A stretch of 64,000 bases of DNA, taken from Cryptomeria japonica (taxonomy: Eukaryota; Streptophyta; Pinopsida; Cupressales; Cupressaceae). Position numbers and translations under genes: made by a program. The stretch spans positions 185,860,449 through 185,924,448 of the forward strand of contig NC_081411.1 in the NCBI RefSeq assembly GCF_030272615.1, given 5' to 3'. A model generated the notes under the pieces. The model was not told the origin of the DNA. It saw nothing but the letters and a program-made list of their open reading frames with translations, and did not search any database. Positions 45,462-57,779 of this stretch are shown piece after piece; the stretch's first letter is position 1; every line of letters starts with the position of its first letter.

Positions 45462-48400
45462 ATGGCATCCTCTTCTGTACCTGAATTCATATAAAACCCT
45501 ATTGTAGTTGAGGTAATCAAATGCCCTAGGTCCATATTTCAGCTAGTTCCTGAGATAGCTAAAAAGGATGATAATGTTAGTGCATTTTCCCAAATTCCCA
45601 AAGGATTTGTTTTTGCAGAAGACCCTAGAATGTACATCCATTGCCACATAGAAGAATTAGGTGATGAGGAAATCAAGAACATGTACAAAACTATTATATG
45701 TGATGATTCTAGAAATGTGAAACCTGAACACAAAATAATTGAAACCCTAGGATTCACAGAAATTCTCTGCATTCCGGAATTCCCCAAGGAAGTGATAAGG
45801 ATAGTGTTGAGCAAGGTACATGGTGAATTTTTCTAGCTAGATTCAATTCATAAAATTACCAAGCAAGCTATGAAAGTTGTAACAGGGTTACCTTCCATCG
45901 GTAACAGACTAGACAAGACAAAGAAGGTCTCAAATGACCTAGTAATGAACCTAACAGGTGCAACATCTGACAAAAGGTCTTTAAGGGTGAATGATGGTAA
46001 CTGATATAAATGTGAGATTTATTAGCATGATTTTAGGCTACAAAACAACTCATGCAAACAGACTTAACTCAGTTTCTAGCTTATGCATAAAAAGTGCTCA
46101 TGATATGGTTAAAGATAATGTGAAAATTGATGTATGTGAATGGTTAAAGGATGAACTTATTGACAATCTAGGAAAGATCAAGAAGGACAAGAAAGGGACA
46201 TTCAGATTTGGTAACTTACTTGTTTGCTTAATGCTACATATAACCAAATAGGTGCTTAGCATAAGTAATAAGAATCTTGGATTTGACATACTGGTAGGCA
46301 AACAACTATCTGACTTATTGAACAACATGGCTGAAAATAGAGAAAAAAATATCAATGAATACTTTCAAGCATTAAAGGCCAGAATGAAGACTAGAGTAAG
46401 ATTATCACAAACAATTGTAGATAAATATAAGGATGACATATGCTTTGTGATTAAGAAGGATAAGATCTGGATGGAAGTAGTTATCCCAAGAACAATTTGG
46501 GTTACTAAAATGGGTTATGAGATAGATGATCACATCATTGAAACATATGCTAAAGCTCTTCTGGAAGCACCTAATGAACCTAACGAAGAGGTATTTGGTA
46601 GTGCTAAAACCATTGAAAATCAAATTCAGTCCAAGAAGAGAGTGAAGAAAGTAGAAGCAACAGTGAGGAGAGGTTCAAGGTAGGCTAAGGCTATCAAAGA
46701 AGATGTACTAAAACAAATCGGTATCACTGAAGATGAGTTATAGGCAAAACAACCAGAAACTCGCCTTTCACCGGTAGCAACTTCTTTAGAGAGTGACATG
46801 CCAGCAACATTTAAAAGAGTTGTGAGGAAAAGGGTACCTTCACCGATATCCACACCTTCGCCTAGAAGAACCAGACAAAAACAACAGGCAGTGAGGCCCC
46901 CGGCTAAAAAGATAACTCCAAAGAAGAAAAAGTTGACACCAAAGGAAAGGACTCAACAAAATATTGCTCCAATTGACAAACTGCTAGATGAAATAACAAA
47001 GGAAGGACAACTTAAAAATATCAACAAACTATATGACTCACTATTAGTTGATGATAAAGAAAAGGTTGAAAACAATGTTATCTTACACTCGGATATCTAC
47101 AAGAAGTTCTTGATGCAAGTTGTAGATGAACTACCAGATGAACTATTCAAGAGACTGGAAGCAAGAAGACAAGCTGTTGTAGAGCTTGACAAGAAAATAA
47201 AAGTTGAAAAATTACTTGCTGTCTACCCAGTTAACTCTCCAAAAGAGATAGATGATATGATTTCAGAGGCTAACCGGTTAGTATTCTCTACTACACACCG
47301 ACATATTGCACTAATGGTTGGAAGAGTAAAAGAGGTTGCAGGGGAAACTGAAAATGCATGGGATATATTCCTTGTTGAAAAGGAAAAATAGGAAGAGTAT
47401 AGAAACCATAAACCAATCAAGGTATATCAGAAAGACAAGGATAAGGGAAAAGGAAAGGTTGGTGGACCTCCAAGCATCAACGTAAGAGATAATTTATCCC
47501 CACCACCTCTGGTTACTCCACCGATAACAACAACTAAAGATGAACCGACTAATGAGAGTATGGATGTATCACAAGAGGATACAAATCCTAATTTTGAGGT
47601 ACTATACACAGTTGATGTTGATACTTAGAAATTCAACATTATGATAGACAAGGACACAACCGGTAAGACAGATAAGGCTAGTGAGCCTCTAGTAACTGAT
47701 AACACAGATAACACTAATGGTAAACTGACAGATGGGAAAACAAAACAACAAGCAAAACAACAACAAGAACAACAAATAGAGCAACAAGAAGAGCAACATG
47801 CTCCAGCACAGGAACATGTTAATACAAAATTAGTGCCACCGACAACTACTGAGCAAAACAAACCATTGCTTAAGGAAATGGAAACATAGACTGATGTACC
47901 AAAGGTCACTGCAAGCAAGGATATTGCTCCCACCAGTGCAATTTAGAGTGTTGGCTCTTCAACTGTAGGATTCAAGACAACAAATGTAACTGAAGTTCTT
48001 TTAGATTCTATAAAGAAAATAACAGATTGTAGTTCACAGGCATATAAAGCTATAGATGACACAATTCCAATTTTGAAGATGATAGATCCAAAATGCAATG
48101 TAGATAATAAGAATTCTTTGATTCAACTTGACACTTTGTCTAAGTATATTACTGACAACACAGTGACAATTGAACAAATAAAGGAGGAAGCATTCAAAGA
48201 GAGGTTAGAAAAGGAAAAAAAAGAAATTCTTTGAGGAACAAATAAAGAAATGTACAAGGTAGTTTGACACACTTCTACTAGACCTTTGCAACACACTTAA
48301 GGAGTTCAAAACTTTGTACAGAGACACTTGTAAGACAAACTTTTTGATAGTTGACATAGACAAGAAAATGAGCAAGATACAGGAGGAAATTAATAAGCTA

Positions 48401-48751
48401 GCTGACAATTTTATTAATTCATCTAATTCATTATCAATTTTTGAGCAAAAGATAACAGGTTTTGAGGAAGAATTACTAAAGCTAGAAAGAGAAAAGGAGA
48501 AAATAAAAATTAAGGCTAAGGATCTGAAATGGAGATTAAGTCCAAAGTTGGACTACCTCGCATGTTTAAGGAAAGAAATATCTGATGCATTATTACAAGG
48601 ACAGAAAACACCGGTAGAGAAAATGCAACACCTCACCGGTACAAATCAAAGAACAAAGGCAGCAATAAAAGATAGCAAAAAGTTCATTGAGAACTTGAAT
48701 TTGGTTTTGGCAGAACTTTTTCAAATTGTAACCACCCAGTTACAAGGTTGA
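45462..48751 (+). pseudogene. D ORF2: homologue of the C2/E unknown protein, Gln-rich core
   Basis: About 1,096 codons from ATG 45462 (MASSSVPEF) to TGA 48749. The N-terminal domain keeps IRIVLSKVHGEFF, IHKITKQAMKVVTGLPSIG, SMILGYKTTHANRLNS, FRFGNLLVCL, and a MGYEIDDHIIETYAKALL block aligned with MGYEVMNDMLEGYASTLI of C2. A basic hinge (RRTRQKQQAVRPPAKKITPK) follows, then the DKLLDEITKEGQLKNINKLY block, and a Gln-rich run at about 47740-47805 where C2/E have Lys/Glu. The C-terminus is coiled coil (SIFEQKITGFEEELLKLERE). Frameshifts at ~45985 and ~48220. Function unknown. Confidence 0.8.
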
Positions 48752-48802
48752 GACAAGAAACCATACTCTATTGACACTTTGACAACCTTTGTCATTGATG
48801 CC

Positions 48803-48960
48803 AAAGGGGGAGTAGTGGTATGAGAAAATAATTAGCTAAAGAATCATTTGCTTAGGGGGAGTTCACACATTTTTGGTTCACACATTTTTGGTAACATATT
48901 TTTGGACTACACTTTTTGAATTTTCTCATGAGTGTTGCTGTGAATGCCAAAGGGGGAGAT
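48803..48960 (+). other. D triple polypurine tract region
   Basis: AAAGGGGGAG at 48803-48812, TTAGGGGGAG at 48852-48861, and AAAGGGGGAGAT at 48949-48960 next to the 3' LTR. Confidence 0.85.
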
Positions 48961-49323
48961 TGTTGGCAAATGCACACTCCAATGAGACATTGTAGGTGAT
49001 TGAAGGTTTTGTCATTTATGGTAACCTTACAATCCTATGACACCGACAAGGCAATCCACTGACAACAGCAAAGTTAGATTCAAAACCGGCACATAGACCA
49101 CTAGCATCGATAGTAAAAGGAAGCATACCGACACAGAAGCTGACATGAACTTTGTTGTTAATATATTTTGTTTATTATTGTAAAATCATTGTAAGCCGAC
49201 TTGGGAAGTTGCAAAATGACTCTTATATAAGAGAGATCATTGTAGAACAATTATGTAATGATTGAGGAATGTAATTAGGTGAAATAAGGCAGACCTGTTA
49301 TGCAAAATATAGGTTAAGGGTTT
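48961..49323 (+). repeat. D 3' LTR, left part
   Basis: Starts TGTTGGCAAATGC. It breaks at GGTTT (49319-49323), the target duplication of K, and resumes at 53525. Confidence 0.95.
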
Positions 49324-49859
49324 TGTCATGCCCAAACTTTGGGTAAAACACAGATGAAATATTTTTTTTATTTTAAATATACCCATATGATTATTTTGAA
49401 AACATATGTTGAATATAAACACTTATTAAAATAACTATCCTCACATTATAGACTATTTATACAGTCATGTTTTTAACTATGAAATTTACAATTACATTAT
49501 AGATGATTTTATACATTCATGTATCTAATCTATATCTCTTCTTTTTATTCAAACACATATATATAGAAATATTATTTATTTTCTAAATATAAATGTTTCA
49601 ACATATTATCTAAAATTATATTAAGTAGATACTAAAACCCTTCTCTTTATTCTATAACCACTAGATGAAATCTTAAATCTAAGATCTACCCCATCCATTC
49701 GTACCTCCAAATTCTATATATATAAATAATTATGTTTCCTTATTTAAAATCATCCATGTAAAAACCTAACTGAATATTATATATATATCATTTAAATTGT
49801 TCTACATTTACAAAAAAAAATCTCTTACTTCTTTCCATTTACCCTAACCCTACTCGGGG

Positions 49860-50210
49860 CTAGGGTTTTATCTCTTTTGTTTGTATTTTGCAAGGGCTTT
49901 GTCACATAGGGGCATAGATCATGGTGGCAAGGGTTTTAGGGGGAGCGACGCTACTCACTATGGGTTACCATAGCGGCGGTGACCACTGAGGTCCCCCATA
50001 AAGGCGGCCCTTAGGCCGTTCACTCTGAATGGCCGCAACGGCGACACCCACTGTGGTCGCCCATAGTGGCGGCCCTTGGGCCATCCACTGTGGACGCCCA
50101 CAGTGGCATCGACCAAGGCCACCACTATTCTATGCACAAGGTTCAGTCACCGCCATCCACTGTGCATTGCACAGTGGTTCGGCTCGAGCCCGACCACTTT
50201 TTTTTATTTT
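49860..50210. other. G+C-rich island with short inverted repeats in K
   Basis: Strikingly GC-rich against the AT-rich surroundings, with degenerate CCACTGTGG / GGCGGCC units. 50085-50106 forms a perfect hairpin, CCACTGTGG-ACGC-CCACAGTGG. An open frame at 50029-50229 is a by-product of base composition. Confidence 0.7.
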
Positions 50211-50254
50211 TTATTTTTTAAATATTTAAAAAAAAAAAATAAAATGCTTGATTA

Positions 50255-50405
50255 ATAATAATATATATTATATAAATATGTAAATATATATATAGTTATA
50301 TATATATTTATTTATATCTGGTACAAAAGTATATTTTTAGAAAGGAAGAAAATGAATTTATTTAAATTTAAATAAATGAATAAAATTATATATATATATA
50401 TATAC
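50255..50405. repeat. TA microsatellites in K
   Basis: Two TATATA runs at about 50262-50310 and 50388-50404, directly after a T- and A-homopolymer stretch that borders the G+C-rich island. Confidence 0.8.
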
Positions 50406-53400
50406 TTATATTTTATTCTTGAAAATCTTAAGTTGTTGATCTGTATAATTGAAAATCTTTCTAACAGATAAATCAAGGTTTCTGATTTTAATTAAATGAA
50501 TATACATCTTTTAAATATAAATGCCAGGCTACTAATATTGATAGAAGTATGTAAAGTATTAAACGCTGCTATTTAGATCTAGATATTATTTATTTTCAAT
50601 AAGTCCGTTTAACTTTAGATTTTATTTTCTTCATGCAAACAAATACAGAATCTAAAAAGAATAGTCCATTTAAATCTAGATGTTAATTTCTGCATACAAG
50701 TTGTCTGATTTAAATTAATTTATACATCAACTATTTTTAGACTAGAAAACATTGAGATAAAACTTAGAAATGTTCATACTAATTTTTAGATTTGCCTTCT
50801 TCCGTTATGTATCTGGTAGAAGTAAATAAATTGGTCAACAACTATATAATAAGATATTATTTAAAGTAGATTGACCGTTTAGCTTTAGATTTGATTTTTC
50901 GGTAATCTATATAAATGACAACATTCAATAATCTTAACAACAATTAAATGTTTTATTAATTAATTTTAACCTTAGAGATAGATATATTATTTTTTATTTT
51001 ATTTTCTGCAAATAGTTTAGATAACAGATTTAAATAAACTAAATTTAACATGTCCATGTATAAATCAAATGTTTTATTACCAACCTACTATATGCATGCA
51101 AAACCAATTCTATTTCTTTTCAAATAAATTGTTTCAAATGCATAAGGGAAATCACTATTTTCTTTCTTTTCAGAACATCCTATCCACACAAATATTTATT
51201 TCAAACTTTAGGAACTAAAATAAAAAATAATCATTTTCTTTCTTGCAATATAACTTAAATGACTATTACAAAAATTTAAATCTTATCTCCAAGATACTCT
51301 TGTCACTTTACAAATAGGTCTCTCATTTCAAATAAATGCGGAAAATACTAAATACATATCCAAATATTTTTCTACAACAACCATTTCCAACCATTTCTAC
51401 TTGTCCTGCTACTTTCTTCCAACAACCTGCATTAAATCAAAAGCTATGACCATGGAGTGCTCACCGCCCAGCCTAGGCTAACTAGTGGCCACCCCCGAGC
51501 CCTGAGAACCAAGCCCTAGATAGGTAACACGTATGCAAACACAAAAGACAAGGGAAAGCTCAATCTCAAACACAATCCCAACCCAGGCTACACTGCACCA
51601 GACATTTGTGATGTCTTTTCAAGGGTGGTAGTGGACCAAGTACCCTGAGGAGACTACAAGTATGGTAGAACATATAGCCACCTCATTGCAAACCAAATAC
51701 ATCAAGTATAACAACCCCACTTTCCTTATGCCCCCCAAGGCATTCATGCCTTATTTCCCTCCTTATGACCCCCAATGCATAAACAAGCCATTCAGCAAGG
51801 GTCACATAAAATCCCTTGTGATCACTCTCATAATGAGAGCCTCTCACTTGAGGGATATCACTTCTACCACCCACAAGACTCTCCTCTCTCCCAAGAGTAG
51901 GAGGTCTTGATTACTCCCAAAACACATACATTGCTTAAGCAGAAAACACCAAATAAATTTCCAAGGATACATGCACGAAAACTAGTCTTTTACACAAGCA
52001 TTTCTTTCAAAACATCATGCAATAAGAAAACTTTATAAGAAAAATAAAACCAACCTTAAACTGCCCAAAGGTATGCTAGTTTTGTTGATGATGAGTAGCC
52101 CAATTCCACAGTTCTTCTCTTTCTACCCTTAATCAAAATTCTCAATCCAAAATCTATCTTTTTCTTTTCAAACTTCTTTTGTCTCCAAAAATGGAGAGTG
52201 GGTGATTACCCACTAATTTTCTAATTCTTGCTTAAGAAGCCCTTTGTGAGAGTTCTCACAAGTTTCTAAAAACTTAAAAAAAAGAAGGTAAGGTAAAATG
52301 GGAAAGGGAACTCTCATTCGAAAAGGAAGGTTTACAACTTAGTTCAAGTCTTCTAATTTCCATTTTCGCACAACTTAGAAAAATCACTTTTTAGGGTGTC
52401 TAAAAGGTCACATGGGAGTAGAAAGTTGCCTAAAATTTCCCCTTACCCTTAGGTATACCTTATAGGCTTTAGGAAACCTTATTAAACTACCCCTAGGTGT
52501 CCATTTAACCCTTCTTTAACCCCTCTGAAGTTTATTTTCGGGTCAAACCTATGTTGACCATCCCAAATATTCTTTACCCAAGGCATTTATGACATCACAT
52601 TACCTTAATTGAAAAAGCTATAGTTAAACAATTCCCACCAAGAGACAAATTTAAAAATTCAAACATAAATCCACACATGTGTCAGGTGACACAAAGAAAA
52701 TACTTTTACAAAATTATACATGAAATCGTGTCTCTTGTGGGATTTACATAAATCAATTAAATAACACTTAACACACATGCATCATTTACTATTATGAATA
52801 AAATATGACACAAACGGGGTGTTGTCTCTCCAAATAGACAAACCCTTGTTTTACGAACATACATAGGTCTAGGTTTGGTTCTCTGTAATATTTCCATGGT
52901 CACATTGGTATCTTTTCCTGCGCCACTCAAATACACATTAGTAATTTCCAATAACCTTGTATAATATTAAACACATGAATTAAAATACACATCAAACACT
53001 TCACATACAATTTACATTTGACAATTCAATATATCTCATATTCAAATAAATCCACATAAGTAAATATCATAATTCTCATAATTTTAGTCCACACATAAAA
53101 CATACATCTTGATTCTATCATCATAATAAAGTCCTACAAATCCAATAATGACATACATCATCTCCAATTTATCCTATTCTAGAATCATATAGAGTTCTAT
53201 ATCATAAAGCATATAAATGAAGTATCAACATTCATCAATGTTATCCCAAATTATGGAATCATATAAGTTCTAAATCCAGACATAGCTGACATACGTTAAA
53301 TCAAGATTATCCAATCAATGGATCTTTTAGGATTTCAAATTCATAACACATCAAAATGTACACCACAAGGTGCAATAACTCTATAACTTGGTTCAATTAC

Positions 53401-53524
53401 TTTTCTCACCAATCTATCTATCTAACACAGTCCATTCTATTGAATTATAAAGCATTTATTAATAGGGTCAAACATGGTCAACTAAGTTAATCAAAGCTTG
53501 GTTTGGGGAAGGCCTTACAGGTTT

Positions 53525-53965
53525 ATGTAAGAAGTAGAGCAGAAACCGATACTGGATCTGGTATTATAGATGCTATTTTGAAGCAGTACAAGACATTAGA
53601 TTTATATAATCCATTTTGTAAGTTAGTGAGACTTCCTATTTTGTATTTGTGAAGTGAGTTCTAGGCATTTGGCCTTCCTGCATGTGCAGGCCCCTCTTGT
53701 AGTAGTAATATTCTCTTATTGGCCAGTAAGTGAATATTGTGGGTCACAAATCCCACTAAGGTTTTTCCCACACCGGGTTTCCTCATTAAAATATTGTGTT
53801 ATAGTGTGTTTTTCATGTGGTTGTTTTTATCTCTGTTTATTGCATTACTTTCTATTTACCGGTACACAATATTAATATGCTCTACATATTTTAAGTTAAG
53901 AAAATCTTATTACCAGTTAGATACTGATTCACCCCCCCCTCTTAGTATCTGTGGGAATCCTAACA
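53525..53965 (+). repeat. D 3' LTR, right part
   Basis: Matches 43510-43950. Ends AATCCTAACA, followed by TTATT. Confidence 0.93.
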
Positions 53966-54436
53966 TTATTTTTTTTTGTAAGTGACAGAAACCTCTTAAC
54001 CAAGTGGACCTAACAGTCTTATTTGTAAATCCTCTAGCAAGGTAACATTCTGAATGAGTGTTTGAAATCCTTTGACAAGGTCACTTCTAATAAAGTGCAA
54101 GATTCTGATAAATTTGAGGGAAATCGCTTGACCGGGTCACATCTAGCAATGTGTTTATGTAATCTTTAACAGGATTGGCTTTTAAATGACCATACTTTAG
54201 AAGAGTATATTTTCTTTGTGGGTCCAAAATCCCATAGTGGTTTTTCCCTATTTGGGTTTCCACGTTAAATCTGGTGTTAAATGTGTTTTGATATTTCAAG
54301 TTTATCAGTTTATGAGTTTGAATGATTTATAGTCATAGTTGCATATCAAGTAAGTTCTACCGATGTTGAATCTGATGAATATTTTGCATTGTGAGTTTAT
54401 CTGATTTAGCCCCCCTCTCATCTAACTAATACTTCT

Positions 54437-54573
54437 TACCAGTTACTAGCCAATATCAAAAACAACAATATCAACAATAACATGAATACCATTACCGGTT
54501 CAATTGACATCAATGACAACATATCATTAATGCAATCTCTATGCAAAATGCCAACAAACTGCAAATGCCAACA
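54437..54573 (-). repeat. Element J 3' LTR, right part
   Basis: On the - strand this begins TGTTGGCATTTGC directly after J's polypurine tract. It continues, after removing F, at 42088. Confidence 0.65.
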
Positions 54574-54587
54574 ATCTCCCCCTTTGG
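54574..54587 (-). other. Element J polypurine tract
   Basis: CCAAAGGGGGAGAT on the - strand, identical to C1's and E's. Further purine runs lie at about 54732 and 54819. The 54588-54903 stretch is 3' untranslated, with no other features seen. Confidence 0.85.
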
Positions 54588-54903
54588 TATTGATGGCAAT
54601 ACAAATATCAATGCCTTTGATTGATGTTGAGATTGGTGAATAGGAATCCTGGTTTACATTACCAAGTATTAACCTTGCTCTGTATGTCTTCAGCCTAGCG
54701 CTGGTTCACCTAACCAGACACATAATTCTTCTCCCCCTTTGACAACAATTCCAAAGTGAAAGTAAAAACATATAATTCTACTCTCACTGTGCATCAACAT
54801 CATACTACAATTCGATGCTTCCCCTATGGAATACATCCACTTCTTCATCAATCCATGTAAGATTCTACAAGTAATTCAGGGACTGATGCAATCAGCATAA
54901 TGC

Positions 54904-55464
54904 TCAACTAATTTCATGGAGAGGGACAACCCCTAATTGACTTCTAAGATACTTGAAAGTGAGCTTAGGTAGAGGTTTTGTAAATATTTCTGCAAGTTGC
55001 TCCTTGGTAGAAACATGCTCCAAGATAACATCTTTACTTTGAACTTTTTCCCTCAAGAAGTGATACCTCAATTCAATGTTCTTAGTCCTTGCATGCAAAA
55101 TAGGATTTTTTTAAATGTTTATTGCACTTGTATTATCACACAAACTCTTGATTGGTTCTGAGATTTCCATCTTCAAACCTTCCAAAATATGCTTCATCCA
55201 CATAGCTTGTGTGCAATTCATATAAGCTCCTACATACTCAGCTTCAGTAGTAGATTGTGAAGTACAACTCTTCTTTTTACTACTCCATGAGACTAGCCTT
55301 CCTCCTAGAAAGAATGCTCCACTGGTATTACTCTTCGGATCATCAATATTACCTGCCCAATCAGCATCTATGTATGCTTTCAAATCAAAATTTCCACCAT
55401 ATGGATACCATAACCCATAGTCAACATTACCTTTCAGATATCTAAATATTCTCTTGGTTGCCAT
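54904..55464 (-). pseudogene. Element J RNase H
   Basis: Copia RNase H: FDLKAYIDADWAGNIDDPKS (first Asp kept), GGRLVSWSSKKKSCTSQSTT then EAEYVGAYMNCTQAMWMKHI (Glu kept), SLCDNTSAINI (Asp kept), a stop, and the tail NIELRYHFLREKV through IFTKPLPKLTFKYLRSQLG. Its active-site residues are better preserved than C1's. Confidence 0.88.
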
Positions 55465-56560
55465 CAGATGTGCCTCCTTTAGATTCTTCTAAAATCTAGC
55501 AGTAATACCAGCTGCATGGGCAATATCCGGTCGACTGTGAATAACATAGTGTAATTTTTCAATCATTAACTTGTATTGTTTTTCATCTACAGACTTAGAT
55601 GCATCTTCCTTGGATAATTTACAACATGTAACCATTGGGGTTCCAACTAGTTTACAGTCACTCATACCGAAAGTCTTCAAAATCTCTTTCACATACTTGG
55701 ATTGAGTAATGAAAATACCATTCTTCATCTGTTGTATTTGTAAACCTATGAAATTTTTTATTTCCCCTAGTAATGACATCTCAAATTCATTCTTCATTTC
55801 ATTTGCAAAGCAATTACTCATGTCATCATTACCTCCAAATATAATGTCATCAACAAATACTTCACTGACTAGTATTTCATCTCCTTTAGACTTGAGATAA
55901 ATGTTGTTGTCATTAGTGGTTCTAGCAAAGCCTATCTTCATCAAATGAGTATGAAGTCATTCATACAATGCTCTGGGTGCCTGCTTCAATCCATACAAAT
56001 CTTTATGCAATTTGCATACCATGTCTTCTTTATCTATCAATTCATAACCATCAAGATGCTCTATATAAACCTCTTCTTCCAGTATCCCATTCAAGAATAC
56101 AAACTTAACATCCATTTGGTATACCTTGAACTTCTTATGAACTACAAATGCAAGTAATGTTCTGACACCTTCTAGTCTTGCTACTGGTGCAATTTTTTTT
56201 TCATAATCTTCTCCTTGTTCTTTTGCATAACTTTTGCATACTAATCTTTCCTTGTTTCAAACTACAACACCATATTCATTTAACTTGTTTCTAAACACCC
56301 ATTTTATACCTATAACATTTTTGTTTACTGGTAGGGGTACCAAGGTCCAAGTGTTGTTCTTCTCATTTTGATCCAACTCCTCCTCCATAGCTTTCACCCA
56401 ATGATAATCACCAAATGCCTCCTTAGCACTTCTAGGTTCAAAGGTCGAGATCATGCAAGAGTTCTCTCTTATTGTCCTTCTAGTTAGTACACCTGCATCC
56501 TTATCCCCATTTATCTATTTAGGACTGTGTTTTAGTCTCACATACCTAGAAATAACATGA
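55465..56560 (-). pseudogene. Element J reverse transcriptase
   Basis: Blocks: [20 protein letters not shown] then WVFRNKLNEYG, a damaged middle (56050-56250, stops and shifts), SEVFVDDIIFGGND with the catalytic Asp pair at about 55846-55851, FEMSLLGEIKNFIGLQI and SRPDIAHAAG. Copia-type and 3' of integrase, as expected. It is related to C1 RT. Confidence 0.88.
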
Positions 56561-57779
56561 TCATTCTCTCCAAGTTCAACTTCTTCATTGTCATCTTCTT
56601 CAAGATTTATTTGTTCCGGTTGAACAAATACATCGGGATTTTCTTTATTGGTTTCTGATTTAACAGTTTTAGGTTCCAAAAGAAAAATGCAAGGATCTTC
56701 ATACTTCTTCTCAGAACAAGTTCCTTCTAAAACTTTAGAACATTCATCTACACGAACATCAGCACTCTCAACAATTTTTTGTGTCCGGTTGTGGAATAGC
56801 CAAGAAATATGCGTTCATCACTCTTAGCTTAAAACTTTCTTATCTAATCACCTCTTTTAATAAAACATTTTCTTCCAAATATCTTAAAATAACTAACATC
56901 AGGTGACCTCCCATACCAGTATTCATATGGGGTCTTGTCCTTACCTCTTTTCACCAGAACTCGGTTCATTGTGTAGATAGTTGTACTTACAACTTCTTTC
57001 CAAAATGTTTTTGTTACACCTCCTTGTATCAACATAGTCCTAGTAGCTTCAACCATTGATCGGTTGTTTCTCTCTGTTATACCATTCTATTGTGGTGTCC
57101 TTGGAGCAAAAAGTTGCCACTTGATACCATTATCATCACAATACTTAGTGAACTCCACAAAAGTGAATTCACCACCTTGATCTATTCTCAGACATTTTAT
57201 CTTTTTGCCACTCTTTTTCTCAGCTAAGGGTCTGAATTCCTTGAATTTACCAAAAGCTTCATTCTTATCATTCAAGAATGTGACCCACATCATCCTTGAA
57301 CAACCATCAATGAAGATCATGAAATATCTGTCACCTTGAATGCTTCTTGTTCTTATTGGTCCACATAGATCTGTATGAACCAAATCTAACAAGTGCTTTG
57401 CTGAAAAGGACTTTCTCTTGAAAGTTGAAGAAGTAATCTTCCCTAGCTGACATTCTTTACAAAGAGAATTAACCAGTTTTTCTAGCTGAGGCAGACCTCT
57501 TACTATCTTAGACTTGCTTGCTTTAACAATATTGTCAAAATTTATATGATAAAATCTTCTATGCCAAAGCTAGCTATCATTAATTTTTGCAATCAAACAG
57601 TTGCTATCTTTAGGATTAAGATGAAATAGATTACCTCTAGTCTTTTTCCCGGTTGCAATCAATTCACCTTTGTTGTCAAAGATTTTGCACATACTATTTC
57701 TAAACTCTAGTGGGTATCCTCTGTCATTAAGTTGTACCACACTTAAAAGATTGTGCTTTAGGCCTTCAACCCAATAGAC
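56561..57779 (-). pseudogene. Element J GAG-pre-integrase and integrase, interrupted by E
   Basis: From E's edge on the - strand: VYWVEGLKHNLLSVVQL, LWHRRFYHINFD, CKECQLGK (zinc domain), HTDLCGPIRTRSIQGDRYF, FIDGCSRMMWVTF (first Asp), RIDQGGEFTF (second Asp), NGITERNN (Glu), TPYEYWYGRSPDVSYFKIFG and DERIFLGYS. TAG stands just before NGITER, exactly as in C1. Stops follow at 56843 and nearby. Gag and protease lie beyond the right edge. Confidence 0.85.

Larger units (their letters stand above)
49324..53519 (+). mobile_element. Insertion K: 4.2-kb solo-LTR-like unit in D's 3' LTR
   Basis: 4,196 bp starting TGTCATGCCCAAAC and ending GGCCTTACA, flanked by GGTTT (49319-49323 and 53520-53524). TG...CA ends and a 5-bp duplication indicate an LTR. 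There are no paired LTRs inside, no primer site and no gag or pol frames, so a solo gypsy-type LTR is the best reading. A LARD-like element is less likely. Strand is inferred from TG/CA only. A G+C-rich island with hairpins (49860-50210) and an AT-rich stretch with TA microsatellites follow. Confidence 0.75.
43174..53965 (+). mobile_element. Element D: pol-less LTR retrotransposon, divergent relative of C2 and E
   Basis: Perfect TTATT duplications (43169-43173 and 53966-53970) flank it. It has LTRs of ~0.78-0.80 kb, a Met-tRNA primer site, ORF1, ORF2 and a polypurine tract. ORF1 and ORF2 match C2 and E only at the protein level, so D is a separate subfamily. There is no pol. The 3' LTR is split by K. 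Confidence 0.92.
42089..54431 (+). mobile_element. Solo LTR F, split by D
   Basis: 42089-43173 plus 53971-54431 make a ~1.55-kb + strand copia LTR. It starts TGTTGGCATTAC and ends GCCCCCCTCTCATCTAACTAATA. It is flanked by ATTCT (42084-42088) and CTTCT (54432-54436). The LTR core motif GGTTTTTCCC...GGGTTTCC lies at about 54238-54260. No F internal region exists. Confidence 0.7.

Noticed and set aside
50029-50229. Open frame in the G+C-rich island of K
   Set aside because: High G+C lowers stop frequency. There is no homologue, and it runs into homopolymers.
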